Shown piece by piece: positions 44,940-53,192 of a stretch of 56,772 nt of DNA (position 1 is the first letter of the stretch; each line of letters opens with the position of its first letter). A model generated the notes under the pieces. It did not search any database and was not told the DNA's origin. It saw only the letters and a program-made list of their open reading frames with translations. The DNA is from JAHDCJ01 sp039028895 (GTDB taxonomy: Bacteria > Bacteroidota > Bacteroidia > Chitinophagales > Saprospiraceae), in assembly GCA_039028895.1 (NCBI GenBank), contig JBCCHF010000045.1:1-56772 (forward strand), written 5' to 3'. The position numbers and the translations under genes were made by a program.

Positions 44940-46190
44940 CTAATTTGTATTGGTTAAACTTCTTGCGAGTCGTAAAGCCAATACTGCCTGACGTTTATTC
45001 AACTCCATGGTTCGGCGCTCGGTTGAACCAGATGGGAGGGAGGCGATGCGTTGATCGTAAACCTGGACGGTACGCGTATTCAGCGAATCCAAAGCTTGCA
45101 CAAGATATTGTAGAGGAAGGCCAATCGTTTTAAGCTGATCGAGGTAACCTTCTACAATGGCAAGGATATAGCGGTGTGCAGGAACAGATTGCCCGCCAAC
45201 GTTGACACTCGGCTGTGAAGACAATTGTTGCAAATGCACAAAAATCTCTTCTTCGAGATATCCGGTTCGTTCATAAAGCAGTTGCCTGATAAGGGAGATT
45301 TGTCGGCTTCGTAACGCAGCCGGGTCAGCAGCCTGGGCTCTAAGTGCTGCAATCTGCGCATGGTCGACCAACTGTTCCGCAAGATTTTGATTCAATGGCC
45401 GCAAGTGCGTGTCAATCTGGGAGTTGAACATTGTATGACTCAATTCATGAATCATGTTCGTCAATACATTCTGGTTCAGTCCGGCTTCAAGGTCTGTTTT
45501 TGAGATGTGGATAATATATACCGGATGCGTTGAGCCATCGGGATTCGTGGCAGTTCCTGTTTGAGTATAGCCCCTATATCGATTGCCCCCTGTAATGTCT
45601 GGGAAAAAATGGATCTCATGAGCCGGGTTATTCAGGTAGGCATCCCAAAATGGTTCCTGTCGCAAGGATTGAAGTACTTGCGTATATGTCTGTTGTCCGG
45701 TAGTGTTCAGGGCGTTAACCAGTTGCTGCTGTTGTTGCGCAACAGAGGTAGCGGCATGTCTTCCGGTTACTGCTCCGGCTACAGATTGAGAAAGGGATCC
45801 GAGTCTGCTTACGATATCGCTTAAATTCATGCCCCACGCCTGGATAACTGTCAGGGCATCTGCTGAGGAAGATACTGATGTAACGTTTGGGATACCGGCG
45901 TTGGTAATTACAGCCTCCCTGACCTGGTCCCCAGTAAAAGCCTGAATCATTCTTCCTCCGGAAGCGGTGACTTTTGATATTGGAGTTGATAATAAGGGAG
46001 TGCTGGTTTCTTGTGATCCTTTTTCCGGCTTGAGTTGGATTGTTGCCGGATTAAAGAAAGATGTTTCGGATTCTGCGGCAAAGGAAAAAAAGCTCTCTTC
46101 CCTTTCTTTTTTGAAAAAGGGTTGGTTCGGTGATACCCGATTTGATTGATGTTGATCTGATGATTTGCTTTTTGGGGTTGTGCTTTTCAT
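44940..46190 (-). CDS. Zincin (HExxH) protein with an FF-motif leader
   Basis: 416 residues, no signal peptide. Residues 20-55 carry three Phe-Phe pairs (F25F, F34F, F45F) in the layout PFFKKEREESFF…SFFNPATIQLK. This type of leader precedes DUF4157-like and other proteins linked to extracellular contractile injection systems (eCIS) in Bacteroidota. The rest is a helical domain and a metalloprotease region with H248-ELS-H252 (NMIHELSHTMFN). The C-terminal ~150 residues are helical and rich in Arg, Leu and Gln. Possible secreted or delivered Zn protease. No eCIS structural genes are in the window. Confidence 0.72.
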   Translation of the reverse strand: MKSTTPKSKSSDQHQSNRVSPNQPFFKKEREESFFSFAAESETSFFNPATIQLKPEKGSQETSTPLLSTPISKVTASGGRMIQAFTGDQVREAVITNAGIPNVTSVSSSADALTVIQAWGMNLSDIVSRLGSLSQSVAGAVTGRHAATSVAQQQQQLVNALNTTGQQTYTQVLQSLRQEPFWDAYLNNPAHEIHFFPDITGGNRYRGYTQTGTATNPDGSTHPVYIIHISKTDLEAGLNQNVLTNMIHELSHTMFNSQIDTHLRPLNQNLAEQLVDHAQIAALRAQAADPAALRSRQISLIRQLLYERTGYLEEEIFVHLQQLSSQPSVNVGGQSVPAHRYILAIVEGYLDQLKTIGLPLQYLVQALDSLNTRTVQVYDQRIASLPSGSTERRTMELNKRQAVLALRLARSLTNTN

Positions 46191-46324
46191 CCTGACAAAT
46201 TGTAGAGCAGACTCTAAAATAAGTGGTATATCATTAAATTAGGTAAACAATTTGATGAGTGCAACTTTCTTAGTTTTATGATCGATGGACTCTAAATGCT
46301 AAATATGGTTTTAAAGTGTATTTT

Positions 46325-47011
46325 TTAATGCCCATGCCCAAAAAAGTAGCCATACATTTGAAATAGGAACAAACCTATTCCTGCAAGTACCAGGAACCAG
46401 TTGACTGCTTTGTAAAAGGTTGGGAATTGTTTGTGTTTTCGTGAAAGCGTAAGCACAAAAACAATAGGAATTAAGGCGAGGACTTGTCCTATTTCTACTC
46501 CCAGATTGAAACAAAGGATCTTTGCCAGGAATTGGTCAGCCCCCATATCGAATGACTGTAATCGGGTAGACAATCCAAAGCCATGGATCAAGCCAAAAAT
46601 ACCAACCATGAGTAAAAGATCAGGCGATTTTACGTTCAGTTTTTCAAAACCGCCCAAATTCTCGAATCCTTTATATAAAACGCTTATGGCGATAACAGCA
46701 TCTACCAAGTGTTCATTAGCCGTGATGCCTGCATAGGTGGCAAAAATCAAGGTAATACAATGACCTATTGTAAAAACAGTGATAAACTTTAGGATGTCTT
46801 TGAAGCCAGTCAAATAGAATATAACACCGGCCAGAAACAGCAAGTGGTCATAGCCAGTTAGCATATGTGTCGCGCCTACGCGGATATAAGCCAACAGACC
46901 TCCATTAGTTAAAAGCTCCTGGTCAGAACTTGAGACTCCATGTGCAAATCCTAGTAACGGAAAGAATAATAATAGCAAAAACAGTACTTGCTTTAAATTT
47001 GAGTGCTTCAT
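46325..47011 (-). CDS. HupE/UreJ-family membrane protein (copy 3)
   Basis: 228 residues. A signal-like start to about 23 (LLGFAHGVSS), then YDHLLFLAGVIF, FTIGHCITLIFA, FGLIHGFGLS, FNLGVEIGQVL, the same ordered His, Asp and Glu as in copies 1 and 2. It ends with a short His-rich tail (FFGHGH) which may bind metal. Divalent metal (Ni or Co) uptake is the family role. It has its own promoter (47032-47061) and sits between the HExxH protein and a DUF2231-type gene. Confidence 0.88.
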   Translation of the reverse strand: MKHSNLKQVLFLLLLFFPLLGFAHGVSSSDQELLTNGGLLAYIRVGATHMLTGYDHLLFLAGVIFYLTGFKDILKFITVFTIGHCITLIFATYAGITANEHLVDAVIAISVLYKGFENLGGFEKLNVKSPDLLLMVGIFGLIHGFGLSTRLQSFDMGADQFLAKILCFNLGVEIGQVLALIPIVFVLTLSRKHKQFPTFYKAVNWFLVLAGIGLFLFQMYGYFFGHGH

Positions 47012-47031
47012 TAACTTAAGTTTTTGTCACG

Positions 47032-47061
47032 CAAAACTAATCTACATATTTGATTACTCAA
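47032..47061 (-). promoter_or_regulatory. Bacteroidota-type promoter of HupE copy 3
   Basis: On the minus strand TTG (47061-47059), 19 bases, TAGTTTTG (47039-47032). This matches the TTG-N19-TAnnTTTG consensus of the phylum. Transcription would begin near 47025, giving a leader of about 14 bases before the start at 47011. Confidence 0.65.
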
Positions 47062-47070
47062 ACTTTAGGC

Positions 47071-47517
47071 TTATTGCACCAGGTCCATTCTCCTTATCAG
47101 GCCTCCCAAGTGAGCGGTATAGATCATTATTATTGTATTAGTGACCAATAATACAGTCAGGATATTCACGATTCTACGGTCAGGCTTTTCGTCCTGTAAT
47201 ATGCTTGCCCAGCCCATAAACCCAATGAGTGCTGCAATCACTTGGATAACAAAAGCGACCCTGGCCCAAAGGGCGTGATTTTCTACGAGATCTTGAGGGT
47301 AAGGATCTAAAACCTCTTTTGTCCATTCTGCAGCTTGGGGTCCTGTGAAGTAGGCGATAGCAGTAATAATGCCCAGGATGATTAATACAGAGTAATTGCC
47401 TTTCCATTGTTTGCTGTCCAATGGATCTTTTCTTTGCGTAAGGACGCGGTAAACCAGCCAAGGGGTCGCGATAACGGCAATATGAACAATCATCACATGA
47501 ATCCAGTTTGCTAACAT
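47071..47517 (-). CDS. DUF2231-like four-helix membrane protein
   Basis: 148 residues with four helices. Histidines placed near helix ends (WIHVMIVHI, ENHALWARVAF, TAHLGGLI) resemble DUF2231, whose members are thought to bind heme. An electron or heme role is inferred from this. The gene lies 40 bp from the next membrane-protein gene upstream, in the same direction, and just upstream of HupE copy 3. Confidence 0.68.
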   Translation of the reverse strand: MLANWIHVMIVHIAVIATPWLVYRVLTQRKDPLDSKQWKGNYSVLIILGIITAIAYFTGPQAAEWTKEVLDPYPQDLVENHALWARVAFVIQVIAALIGFMGWASILQDEKPDRRIVNILTVLLVTNTIIMIYTAHLGGLIRRMDLVQ

Positions 47518-47557
47518 CTCGCCGGGCTATATGGTTAAAGATTTGCCTGGTACCTGG

Positions 47558-48427
47558 TTATTCGGCACCTGTTCTAATGGCTTCTTTCGGGTCTATGCCC
47601 TGATCTACTTTATCATAGTCAAGTGTGGAGCCGCCCAGACTGTGAGGAATCAAATAAACCACAATCATCACCGCCGCAGCGAGGACCACAGATGTTCTAC
47701 TGATATTCTCTTTCTTTTTGGGTTTAAAACCAATTACCGCCAAAGCTATTGCCCAGGCAAGCCACATTATGAGCATCTTATTATCTGTAAAGTCTCCTCC
47801 AAAAGGGAAGCCAGTCCAGTATTCACCAAAGGCACTTTTCTGAACCAATGGCCCCAAGATCATTCCACCAACAGTCATCGCCGAGAAAGCGACAATTGTC
47901 CATTTTCGCATTGTGCCATCGTTAAAGATGGCTCCTAATCCTGCCCGGATACCAAAAATGATCACCATAATCATCATCACGACATGCGGTATTAATATGT
48001 AGTTGGAGACAGGGTCTTTATATCTTAAAACAATATTAGCCTCTCCTTTGTCCGGAATGTTGAACAGAGTACCATCAATGGCTCCTGAAATGTAATATTC
48101 CATCTTACCCGCAGCAGGCTGTACGGGTAATTGAGCTACAAATCGCTTATTTTCGTCTAATTGAAAATTCAGTGTTGTAATAGAATCTTGAGTCTGATAG
48201 CGCTTATAGTGTAGCGTAGCCGTATACGTTGCTACATCAAAATAAGGTAACTCAATTTTTGCGCCTTCGGTGGTTTCATGAGAACGAAGGAGTTCATATT
48301 TATGAGTTTTACCATCATACTCCAGGTTGCCCTTGAATTCATAGGTTGGACCTGTACTTCTTTGATAGATCATTGCAGCTGCAGCCCCAAAAATCGCTAA
48401 AACCCATATTAATATTTTCTTTACCAT
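47558..48427 (-). CDS. Membrane protein with exported beta domain, unknown function
   Basis: 289 residues. Starts with a membrane anchor (ILIWVLAIFGAAAAMIY), a beta-rich periplasmic domain (about 30-135: YEFKGNLEYDGKTHKYELL, ATYTATLHYKRYQTQD), then four membrane helices (IPHVVMMIMVIIFGIRAGLG, WTIVAFSAMTVGGMILGPL, MLIMWLAWAIALAVIGF, TSVVLAAAVMIVVYLIPH). I do not recognise a named family, but the layout is common in Bacteroidota. It is the first gene of a unit with the DUF2231-like gene (40 bp gap). Confidence 0.68.
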   Translation of the reverse strand: MVKKILIWVLAIFGAAAAMIYQRSTGPTYEFKGNLEYDGKTHKYELLRSHETTEGAKIELPYFDVATYTATLHYKRYQTQDSITTLNFQLDENKRFVAQLPVQPAAGKMEYYISGAIDGTLFNIPDKGEANIVLRYKDPVSNYILIPHVVMMIMVIIFGIRAGLGAIFNDGTMRKWTIVAFSAMTVGGMILGPLVQKSAFGEYWTGFPFGGDFTDNKMLIMWLAWAIALAVIGFKPKKKENISRTSVVLAAAVMIVVYLIPHSLGGSTLDYDKVDQGIDPKEAIRTGAE

Positions 48428-48516
48428 GTTATTCGTTTAATTACCCCTGCCTGTTAATGTGTACTTAAAGGGCAGTTTATAGTAAAAAACAAAAATACGA
48501 ATCAATGTGTCATTAC

Positions 48517-48780
48517 CTAAAATGTTAGAAGCACATACCCTAAAAAAGCTGTACTGATAGCGAACCCAAGCCATCCTGTACCATACTTTACCCGTTCGAC
48601 AAGGTTGCGTTTTTTCGACATGTTTTGGAGAACTGAATACTTATCCATGACGATGTACATACATCCGAAAATAGACCAACTCGCAGCGGAGGCAACATCA
48701 AGCTTAATTAGGTATAGTAATCCTATAATGATTAACTCAAATCCTACCAAAAGATTTAAGGTTTCCAGGGTTTTCTTCAT
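48517..48780 (-). CDS. Small three-helix membrane protein
   Basis: 87 residues from the Met at 48780 (MKKTLETLNLLVGFELI). Three hydrophobic stretches (about 8-24, 28-45, 66-85) and a basic loop (SKKRNLVERVKYG). The start codon lies one base after the stop of the oxidoreductase gene, so it is almost certainly translated from the same message. Unknown family; a role with the oxidoreductase in metal or redox homeostasis is inferred from the operon. Confidence 0.62.
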   Translation of the reverse strand: MKKTLETLNLLVGFELIIIGLLYLIKLDVASAASWSIFGCMYIVMDKYSVLQNMSKKRNLVERVKYGTGWLGFAISTAFLGYVLLTF

Positions 48781-48781
48781 T

Positions 48782-49915
48782 TTAGCAGACGCACTCATCA
48801 TCACAGCAAGATAAATCACTCAAATAAAAATTATTGTATTTGTATTCGCTGACCACTTCTTCTATTGCACCTTGAGGCGTTTCAATTCTTTTTGCAATTT
48901 CTTCAGCTACAATAGCGAACCTTTGTCTGTATTTATAAATAAAGCAAAAGAGAGCTGTTCCATGTTTCACTTGCGGGCCCACAAGGAATAAATTTTCCGT
49001 TTTTCGAGATTCATCGACATCAGTCAGCAGTGGATAACCTTCCTCAAAATCAAATAAGTCATGGACTAGCTTTAAGCTAGTGTCAAATCCCGTACAGTTG
49101 ATAGGTTCGTCATCTGACACGAAGATCTCACCATCATCTGTTTTTACAAGGTATTTGGCATTTACAAATTCGACTTCTTCCACTCTCGTTTCCGGGAAAT
49201 AATCAATTCCATCCAGAGCATCTCTAATTCTGTCTCGAGTAAATGGTGAGAGTGAATAACTCGAATCACTCTTAATTAACTCCAAATAATTAGAATTGTC
49301 AATAAGTGAAATATTCTTCCCTAGTTGAACCAAATTTAAAGCTGCATCAAATCCTGATTCATAAGCTCCAATCACAACACTATCCTTACCCATTATATCA
49401 GAAAATGAATTGATTTCTGAATAATGAACACACAAATGGTCTCCTTTAAAGGAATTTGTTTTAGGGTATTGGTACTCCCCGGCAGCCCAAATGACAAAGG
49501 TACTTCCATAAGTTCCCTTGCTAGTGTTTAGGATGAAACACCCGCCTTTGTCTTCGATATTTTTTACTTCTACATCGATTTCTATAGGTACTTTAAAAAA
49601 CTTTGAGACCTGTTCAAGGTAATGTGCATACTCTTCTCCAGTTGGATGTTCTGTTAAAAGGTCAAAAGCAGGGGATGTATCTGGAGATATTGAATTTAAA
49701 TCTGGCATTTGAAAGAAATTTCCCGTAAAGGAAGGGGAAATAAATCGTGTTTCTTTTGGCCAACTCTTAAATGAAGCACCGATCGAGGTCTTTTCTAATA
49801 GGATGAAATCTAATTCGAGTTTCTGCAAAAGAATACCCATTCCTATGCCCGCAGGACCAGCTCCAACTATGATAATGTCGAAATATTCATCAATAGATTG
49901 ATTGGTAGTATTCAT
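48782..49915 (-). CDS. FAD/NAD(P)-dependent oxidoreductase with a Cys-rich tail
   Basis: 377 residues. N-terminal Rossmann motif IIIVGAGPAGIGMG (about 14-27) binds FAD; a second SVVIGAYESGFDAA binds NAD(P). The layout resembles flavin-containing monooxygenases and related oxidoreductases. The C terminus ends C-C-D-D-E-C-V-C (370-377), a four-Cys cluster that could bind Zn, Cu or another soft metal, or serve as a redox centre. It is followed directly by a small membrane protein gene. A promoter lies between two copies of a palindromic site upstream, so its synthesis is likely under metal control. Confidence 0.85.
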   Translation of the reverse strand: MNTTNQSIDEYFDIIIVGAGPAGIGMGILLQKLELDFILLEKTSIGASFKSWPKETRFISPSFTGNFFQMPDLNSISPDTSPAFDLLTEHPTGEEYAHYLEQVSKFFKVPIEIDVEVKNIEDKGGCFILNTSKGTYGSTFVIWAAGEYQYPKTNSFKGDHLCVHYSEINSFSDIMGKDSVVIGAYESGFDAALNLVQLGKNISLIDNSNYLELIKSDSSYSLSPFTRDRIRDALDGIDYFPETRVEEVEFVNAKYLVKTDDGEIFVSDDEPINCTGFDTSLKLVHDLFDFEEGYPLLTDVDESRKTENLFLVGPQVKHGTALFCFIYKYRQRFAIVAEEIAKRIETPQGAIEEVVSEYKYNNFYLSDLSCCDDECVC

Positions 49916-49947
49916 CTTGTAAGGCCATTAAGAGATTAACTTAAAAC

Positions 49948-50009
49948 GCAACAGTGTTGCAAAAATAAATAAAACACCAGCAAATGCAATTTGGTTGCAA
50001 CAGTGTTCA
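49948..50009 (-). promoter_or_regulatory. Promoter flanked by twin palindromic operators
   Basis: Site 1 GCAACAGTGTTGC (49948-49960) is a perfect palindrome round one base. Site 2 GCAACAGTGTTCA (49997-50009) is the same word with two changes at one end. The combined consensus is TTGCAACANTGTTGCAA. On the minus strand a TTG (49989-49987), 19 bases, then TATTTTTG (49967-49960) match the phylum promoter. Site 1 overlaps the end of the -7 box and the likely start point; site 2 lies just upstream of the -33 TTG. A bound dimer on either site would block RNA polymerase. Size and symmetry recall FUR-family boxes; the regulator is not identified. Confidence 0.7.
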
Positions 50010-50022
50010 TAGGGAAGGCAAT

Positions 50023-50535
50023 TTAACGATTATCACCTTGCCACATTTCACCCAGTTCATTTTTGGCGTTGTCTTTTATCATTATGTGTTGCTGACTGTT
50101 ATGCGTGAAAGTCAAATCCTCAAAGGTTTTTTCCTTTTCGAAAAAATCAAAGATTCTCTGATATCCATCCTGATCTATAGTGTCGACATAGAATATCAAA
50201 TTTGGCTTTGGTGTGCCTGATTCATTATATGTTTCGAAGATGATTTGTTTTGAGGTGATTTCAGTGAAGAAATGAATTGAGGAATACTCTGAGAAGTACG
50301 ATTTGACAACTTGAGGTTTTAACTTTTCAGTTTCAGAAAACTTAGGTCTGGAAATACAATTTATGTTGGTGTTGATATATTCTGGGATCACGAATGTGAA
50401 ATCCTCAACCAACATTTCGGCTACCCTGGTCTCATTATTTTCTTCTTCCTTATCCATTAGGGGATTATTGTTGTTATTCGAAGTACATAAAGTTGCGAAT
50501 AAAACTGTAATGATTATTAATGAGTCGATCTTCAT
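50023..50535 (-). CDS. Hypothetical lipoprotein
   Basis: 170 residues. A lipoprotein-like start (SLIIITVLFATLC, Cys17) followed by a short Asn run (SNNNNN), then a soluble domain with VVKSYFSEYSSIHFFTEITSKQ and YQRIFDFFEKEKTFEDL. No family is recognised. It is the last gene of the leftward group 52123-50023 (36 bp from the gene upstream) and ends only 13 bp before the operator region of the oxidoreductase gene, which could make the two transcription units interfere. Confidence 0.55.
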   Translation of the reverse strand: MKIDSLIIITVLFATLCTSNNNNNPLMDKEEENNETRVAEMLVEDFTFVIPEYINTNINCISRPKFSETEKLKPQVVKSYFSEYSSIHFFTEITSKQIIFETYNESGTPKPNLIFYVDTIDQDGYQRIFDFFEKEKTFEDLTFTHNSQQHIMIKDNAKNELGEMWQGDNR

Positions 50536-50571
50536 TTTATCTGGGAAATAATTCTTCTAGAAATTATTTTT

Positions 50572-51174
50572 TTACCGCGTAGATGTTTTTCTTCTGTCAA
50601 TGATGCTCCTCAATTCGACAAATGGCAACAAATTTTCTTTATTTGATTCCTCCAATTTTACCCAGTCTATCCAGTCAATTTCCATAACAACATCATATTC
50701 GCCTATGAGCGCATCCATCAAGATAAAGATGGCATTTTGCTCTCTGCCAGACTCCTGGTAATCTCGGATATTTAGTTCGATCCCGAATTTGTCGCCCTGG
50801 TCAGCAAACCTGAAGAACAGATCTTCGTAGCCTATTTTAATATCACCCATGTTGATCCCTAGCGAATCACCAGGAATTCTTTGTCGAAAAGCTGTGAATT
50901 CCCAATGTTCGTGCTTTGGGGCAAGACTTACTATGCTCTTAACATCATCAAAAGCTTCTTTCATCCCGTCTGCTGAGATACAAAACTCCTTGATCTTGTC
51001 TTCTCTTATAGGACTAAATTCACAAACGATGGTTTCATTGAATGTCTTCAATTGTTCAGATACCAGGTCGAAAAGGGTTTCTAGTTCATCCTGATTTTCA
51101 GTTCCGAAATAGAAGAGGTGTTCCTTTTCCAAAAACCAATTCCAAAATTTCTTGATTGCTGCTTCGTCTATCAT
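50572..51174 (-). CDS. Cytoplasmic protein of unknown function
   Basis: 200 residues without signal or membrane helices, acidic. Aromatic-rich start (AAIKKFWNWFLEKEHLFYF) and a regular alternation of strands and helices, with EYDVVMEIDWIDWVKLEE near the end. Resembles the short DUF695-type proteins of Bacteroidota but I cannot confirm it. Four bases separate it from the WD40 gene upstream, so the two are co-translated. Confidence 0.6.
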   Translation of the reverse strand: MIDEAAIKKFWNWFLEKEHLFYFGTENQDELETLFDLVSEQLKTFNETIVCEFSPIREDKIKEFCISADGMKEAFDDVKSIVSLAPKHEHWEFTAFRQRIPGDSLGINMGDIKIGYEDLFFRFADQGDKFGIELNIRDYQESGREQNAIFILMDALIGEYDVVMEIDWIDWVKLEESNKENLLPFVELRSIIDRRKTSTR

Positions 51175-51178
51175 ATTG

Positions 51179-52123
51179 TCAATGTTTTAGCTTTTTGAGA
51201 AGATTAGCTTCTTTATCCCAAATTGAGATCACCCCGTTAGCGTCAGTGGCAATTATCTTATCGCCTTTCGAATTCCAGTCAATGCCCCATAGATATGCTT
51301 CAAAAGATGCAGACTCACTAATCAATTCTCCTTTTTTGTTCCAGATTCTTAAGGCATCGCTTGCAGTCGCCAATTTCTCTCCGTCAGGGCTCCATCTAAT
51401 ATTCCTGTATTCTCCAATGCTGCCTTCAAGTTGAGTGATTAGTTGTCCTTCTATCGTCCAGAACTGAACTAGTTTGTTTTTGGCTTCCTTTAAATCTCCA
51501 TAATCCCCAACGGCAAAGAAGTCACCTGACTTATGCCATTCCACACAAAGCATAAATGTTTCTGTTTCATGTGGTTCGAAACGATGGAGGGTGTCTCCTT
51601 CGAGGGTGTAGATGCCGATTTGACTGCCTGCCGTGGTGAGTATGTTTTTGGATGGATGCCAATCTAATCCCGCCGCACCTTTTTGGTCAGCTTTGAATCT
51701 ACTGATTTGATTACCCTCCAGGTCAAAGATTGAAACCGGACCTTCAAATTCTGATAAAGCCAAATATTCTCCTGAATGATTCCAGTCAAGAGCTCTAAAA
51801 CTGTTTTGAAGACCTTTTAAGGTTACCCACTGGTCTTTTCCCAAATCAAGGATTTTTGCTTTAAATGTTTCGCTTTGGGTTATGACCGCTAATTTATGTT
51901 GATAGGGATGCCACTTTAGTCTGCTGAGAATGACATCTTTGACGGGGTATGACTTAATGAATTCGAATGTCTTACCATCAAACAACTTCAAATCTCCCTG
52001 ATTGCCGCCAACGGCGATATAGGCATCATCATGACTCCATGCCACTGTCCACAAAACTTCATTTTCCTGGCTACAGGAATGCAAGCTAAGAATTGAGAAA
52101 ATAATAAGAGTAATGTATCTCAT
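51179..52123 (-). CDS. WD40-repeat lipoprotein
   Basis: 314 residues. Lipoprotein signal (LIIFSILSLHSC, Cys17). About seven WD-like blades: VAWSHDDAYIAVGGNQGDLKLFD, LKWHPYQHKLAVI, LDWNHSGEYLALSEFEGPVSIFD, LDWHPSKNILTTA, VEWHKSGDFFAVGDYGD, IRWSPDGEKLATASDALRIWN, IDWNSKGDKIIATDANGVISIWD. One full propeller is enough to make a docking surface. It is lipid-anchored, so it probably stays in the envelope. Followed by two small genes in one transcript. Confidence 0.87.
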   Translation of the reverse strand: MRYITLIIFSILSLHSCSQENEVLWTVAWSHDDAYIAVGGNQGDLKLFDGKTFEFIKSYPVKDVILSRLKWHPYQHKLAVITQSETFKAKILDLGKDQWVTLKGLQNSFRALDWNHSGEYLALSEFEGPVSIFDLEGNQISRFKADQKGAAGLDWHPSKNILTTAGSQIGIYTLEGDTLHRFEPHETETFMLCVEWHKSGDFFAVGDYGDLKEAKNKLVQFWTIEGQLITQLEGSIGEYRNIRWSPDGEKLATASDALRIWNKKGELISESASFEAYLWGIDWNSKGDKIIATDANGVISIWDKEANLLKKLKH

Positions 52124-52187
52124 ATGCTTAAATATTCACATTTAAGTTCAAGGGTTTTTAAGGTCATGGAATTGAGTTCAAGCATCT

Positions 52188-53180
52188 TTACTTGGTGCCT
52201 GATTTCCATTTCTTCTGCCATGCCAAAATTTGACCATAAGTTTCGGTGTCAATTGCCCCATTATCTTCAATTTGTACCGCTCCGGTAACAGATTCGATAT
52301 TTGATAAACCTGAAAAATCTACAAGTTTTGAGTTGCCTCTAATACGCAGGTTACCATTTATTCGTTTAACGCCAGAAAGAAAATTCAAATTTTCCAAAGC
52401 AATATTGTCAATAATTGTAAGCCCCTGGTTTAAGGTCACTACATTTTCTAATCCTTCAACAGTTGTTAAAGCTTCGTTTGAAGAAATGTTGAGATTCGAA
52501 TTTAATGTAGGATTTTTGATGTTGAGGGTTATGTTTTCGAGGGCAGGGTTATTGGTGAAATAAATCGCTCCTGAAATAGTATTGAGGTTACTCAGGAAAT
52601 CAGTGTTCTTCATGTGGGTTAATGCATCCAAAAAAAGTCCTTTGGCTTTTTCAAGTGGCAGGGGCGTAAATTCTGTTAACCGATCAAGTTTGCCCAAACC
52701 GAAATTTCCTTCCAGCGTTTTAACGGTCTTTAGAAATTCCAAATTCGAGATATTGATACCCGTTAGTTTTATGCCCTTGAAGCTGTTTATACTACTAATG
52801 AAGTCAAGATTTGAGACTTTTGGATTGTCGATTATGGTGATCATGTTTCCAACGACAATCAGGGAATCTAAAGGACTTAAATCTGCCAGTTCCTGGTTGC
52901 CCTTGATGTACAAGTCGCCAGTTATCTCTTTGGTGTGACTCACCCCTTTCAAGTTTTCGTAGGGACTCATACCGCTCAAATCTACTACTGGATCATTAGG
53001 TCTGGACATGATCAGGAGGGTGCCATTTATCTTATCGGGGGTTACAGTTACGTCAACCTTTTTTTGCCCGACAATTGAGACGTCTCCCATGGACTCCGAA
53101 TAATTTTTGTCCTCCTTTTGTGCGTTACATCCGAGGGACATCAAGCCCAGAAATAAAGTTATGTATTTCCATTTCTCCAT
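52188..53180 (-). CDS. Receptor L-domain-like repeat lipoprotein
   Basis: About 330 residues from the Met at 53180 (MEKWKYITLFLGLMSLGC, lipobox Cys). Repeats of the form GNLxIxxNxxLxxLxxLxxL occur throughout (GDLYIKGNQELADLSPLDSL, GNMITIIDNPKVSNLDF, GAIYFTNNPALENI, GLTIIDNIALENLNFLSGV, GNLRIRGNSKLVDFSGLSNI, GAVQIEDNGAIDT). This is the right-handed beta-helix/LRR-like receptor L-domain pattern. It is lipid-anchored and probably binds a partner on the cell surface. A MITE-like element starts 13 bp upstream of its start. Confidence 0.82.
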   Translation of the reverse strand: MEKWKYITLFLGLMSLGCNAQKEDKNYSESMGDVSIVGQKKVDVTVTPDKINGTLLIMSRPNDPVVDLSGMSPYENLKGVSHTKEITGDLYIKGNQELADLSPLDSLIVVGNMITIIDNPKVSNLDFISSINSFKGIKLTGINISNLEFLKTVKTLEGNFGLGKLDRLTEFTPLPLEKAKGLFLDALTHMKNTDFLSNLNTISGAIYFTNNPALENITLNIKNPTLNSNLNISSNEALTTVEGLENVVTLNQGLTIIDNIALENLNFLSGVKRINGNLRIRGNSKLVDFSGLSNIESVTGAVQIEDNGAIDTETYGQILAWQKKWKSGTK

Positions 53181-53192
53181 TCTATGTATGTT

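Noticed and set aside
45725..45750. TGTTGCGCAACA palindrome in the HExxH gene
   Set aside because: Within a Gln-rich coding stretch (CAA/CAG repeats), so likely a by-product of codons and not an operator.
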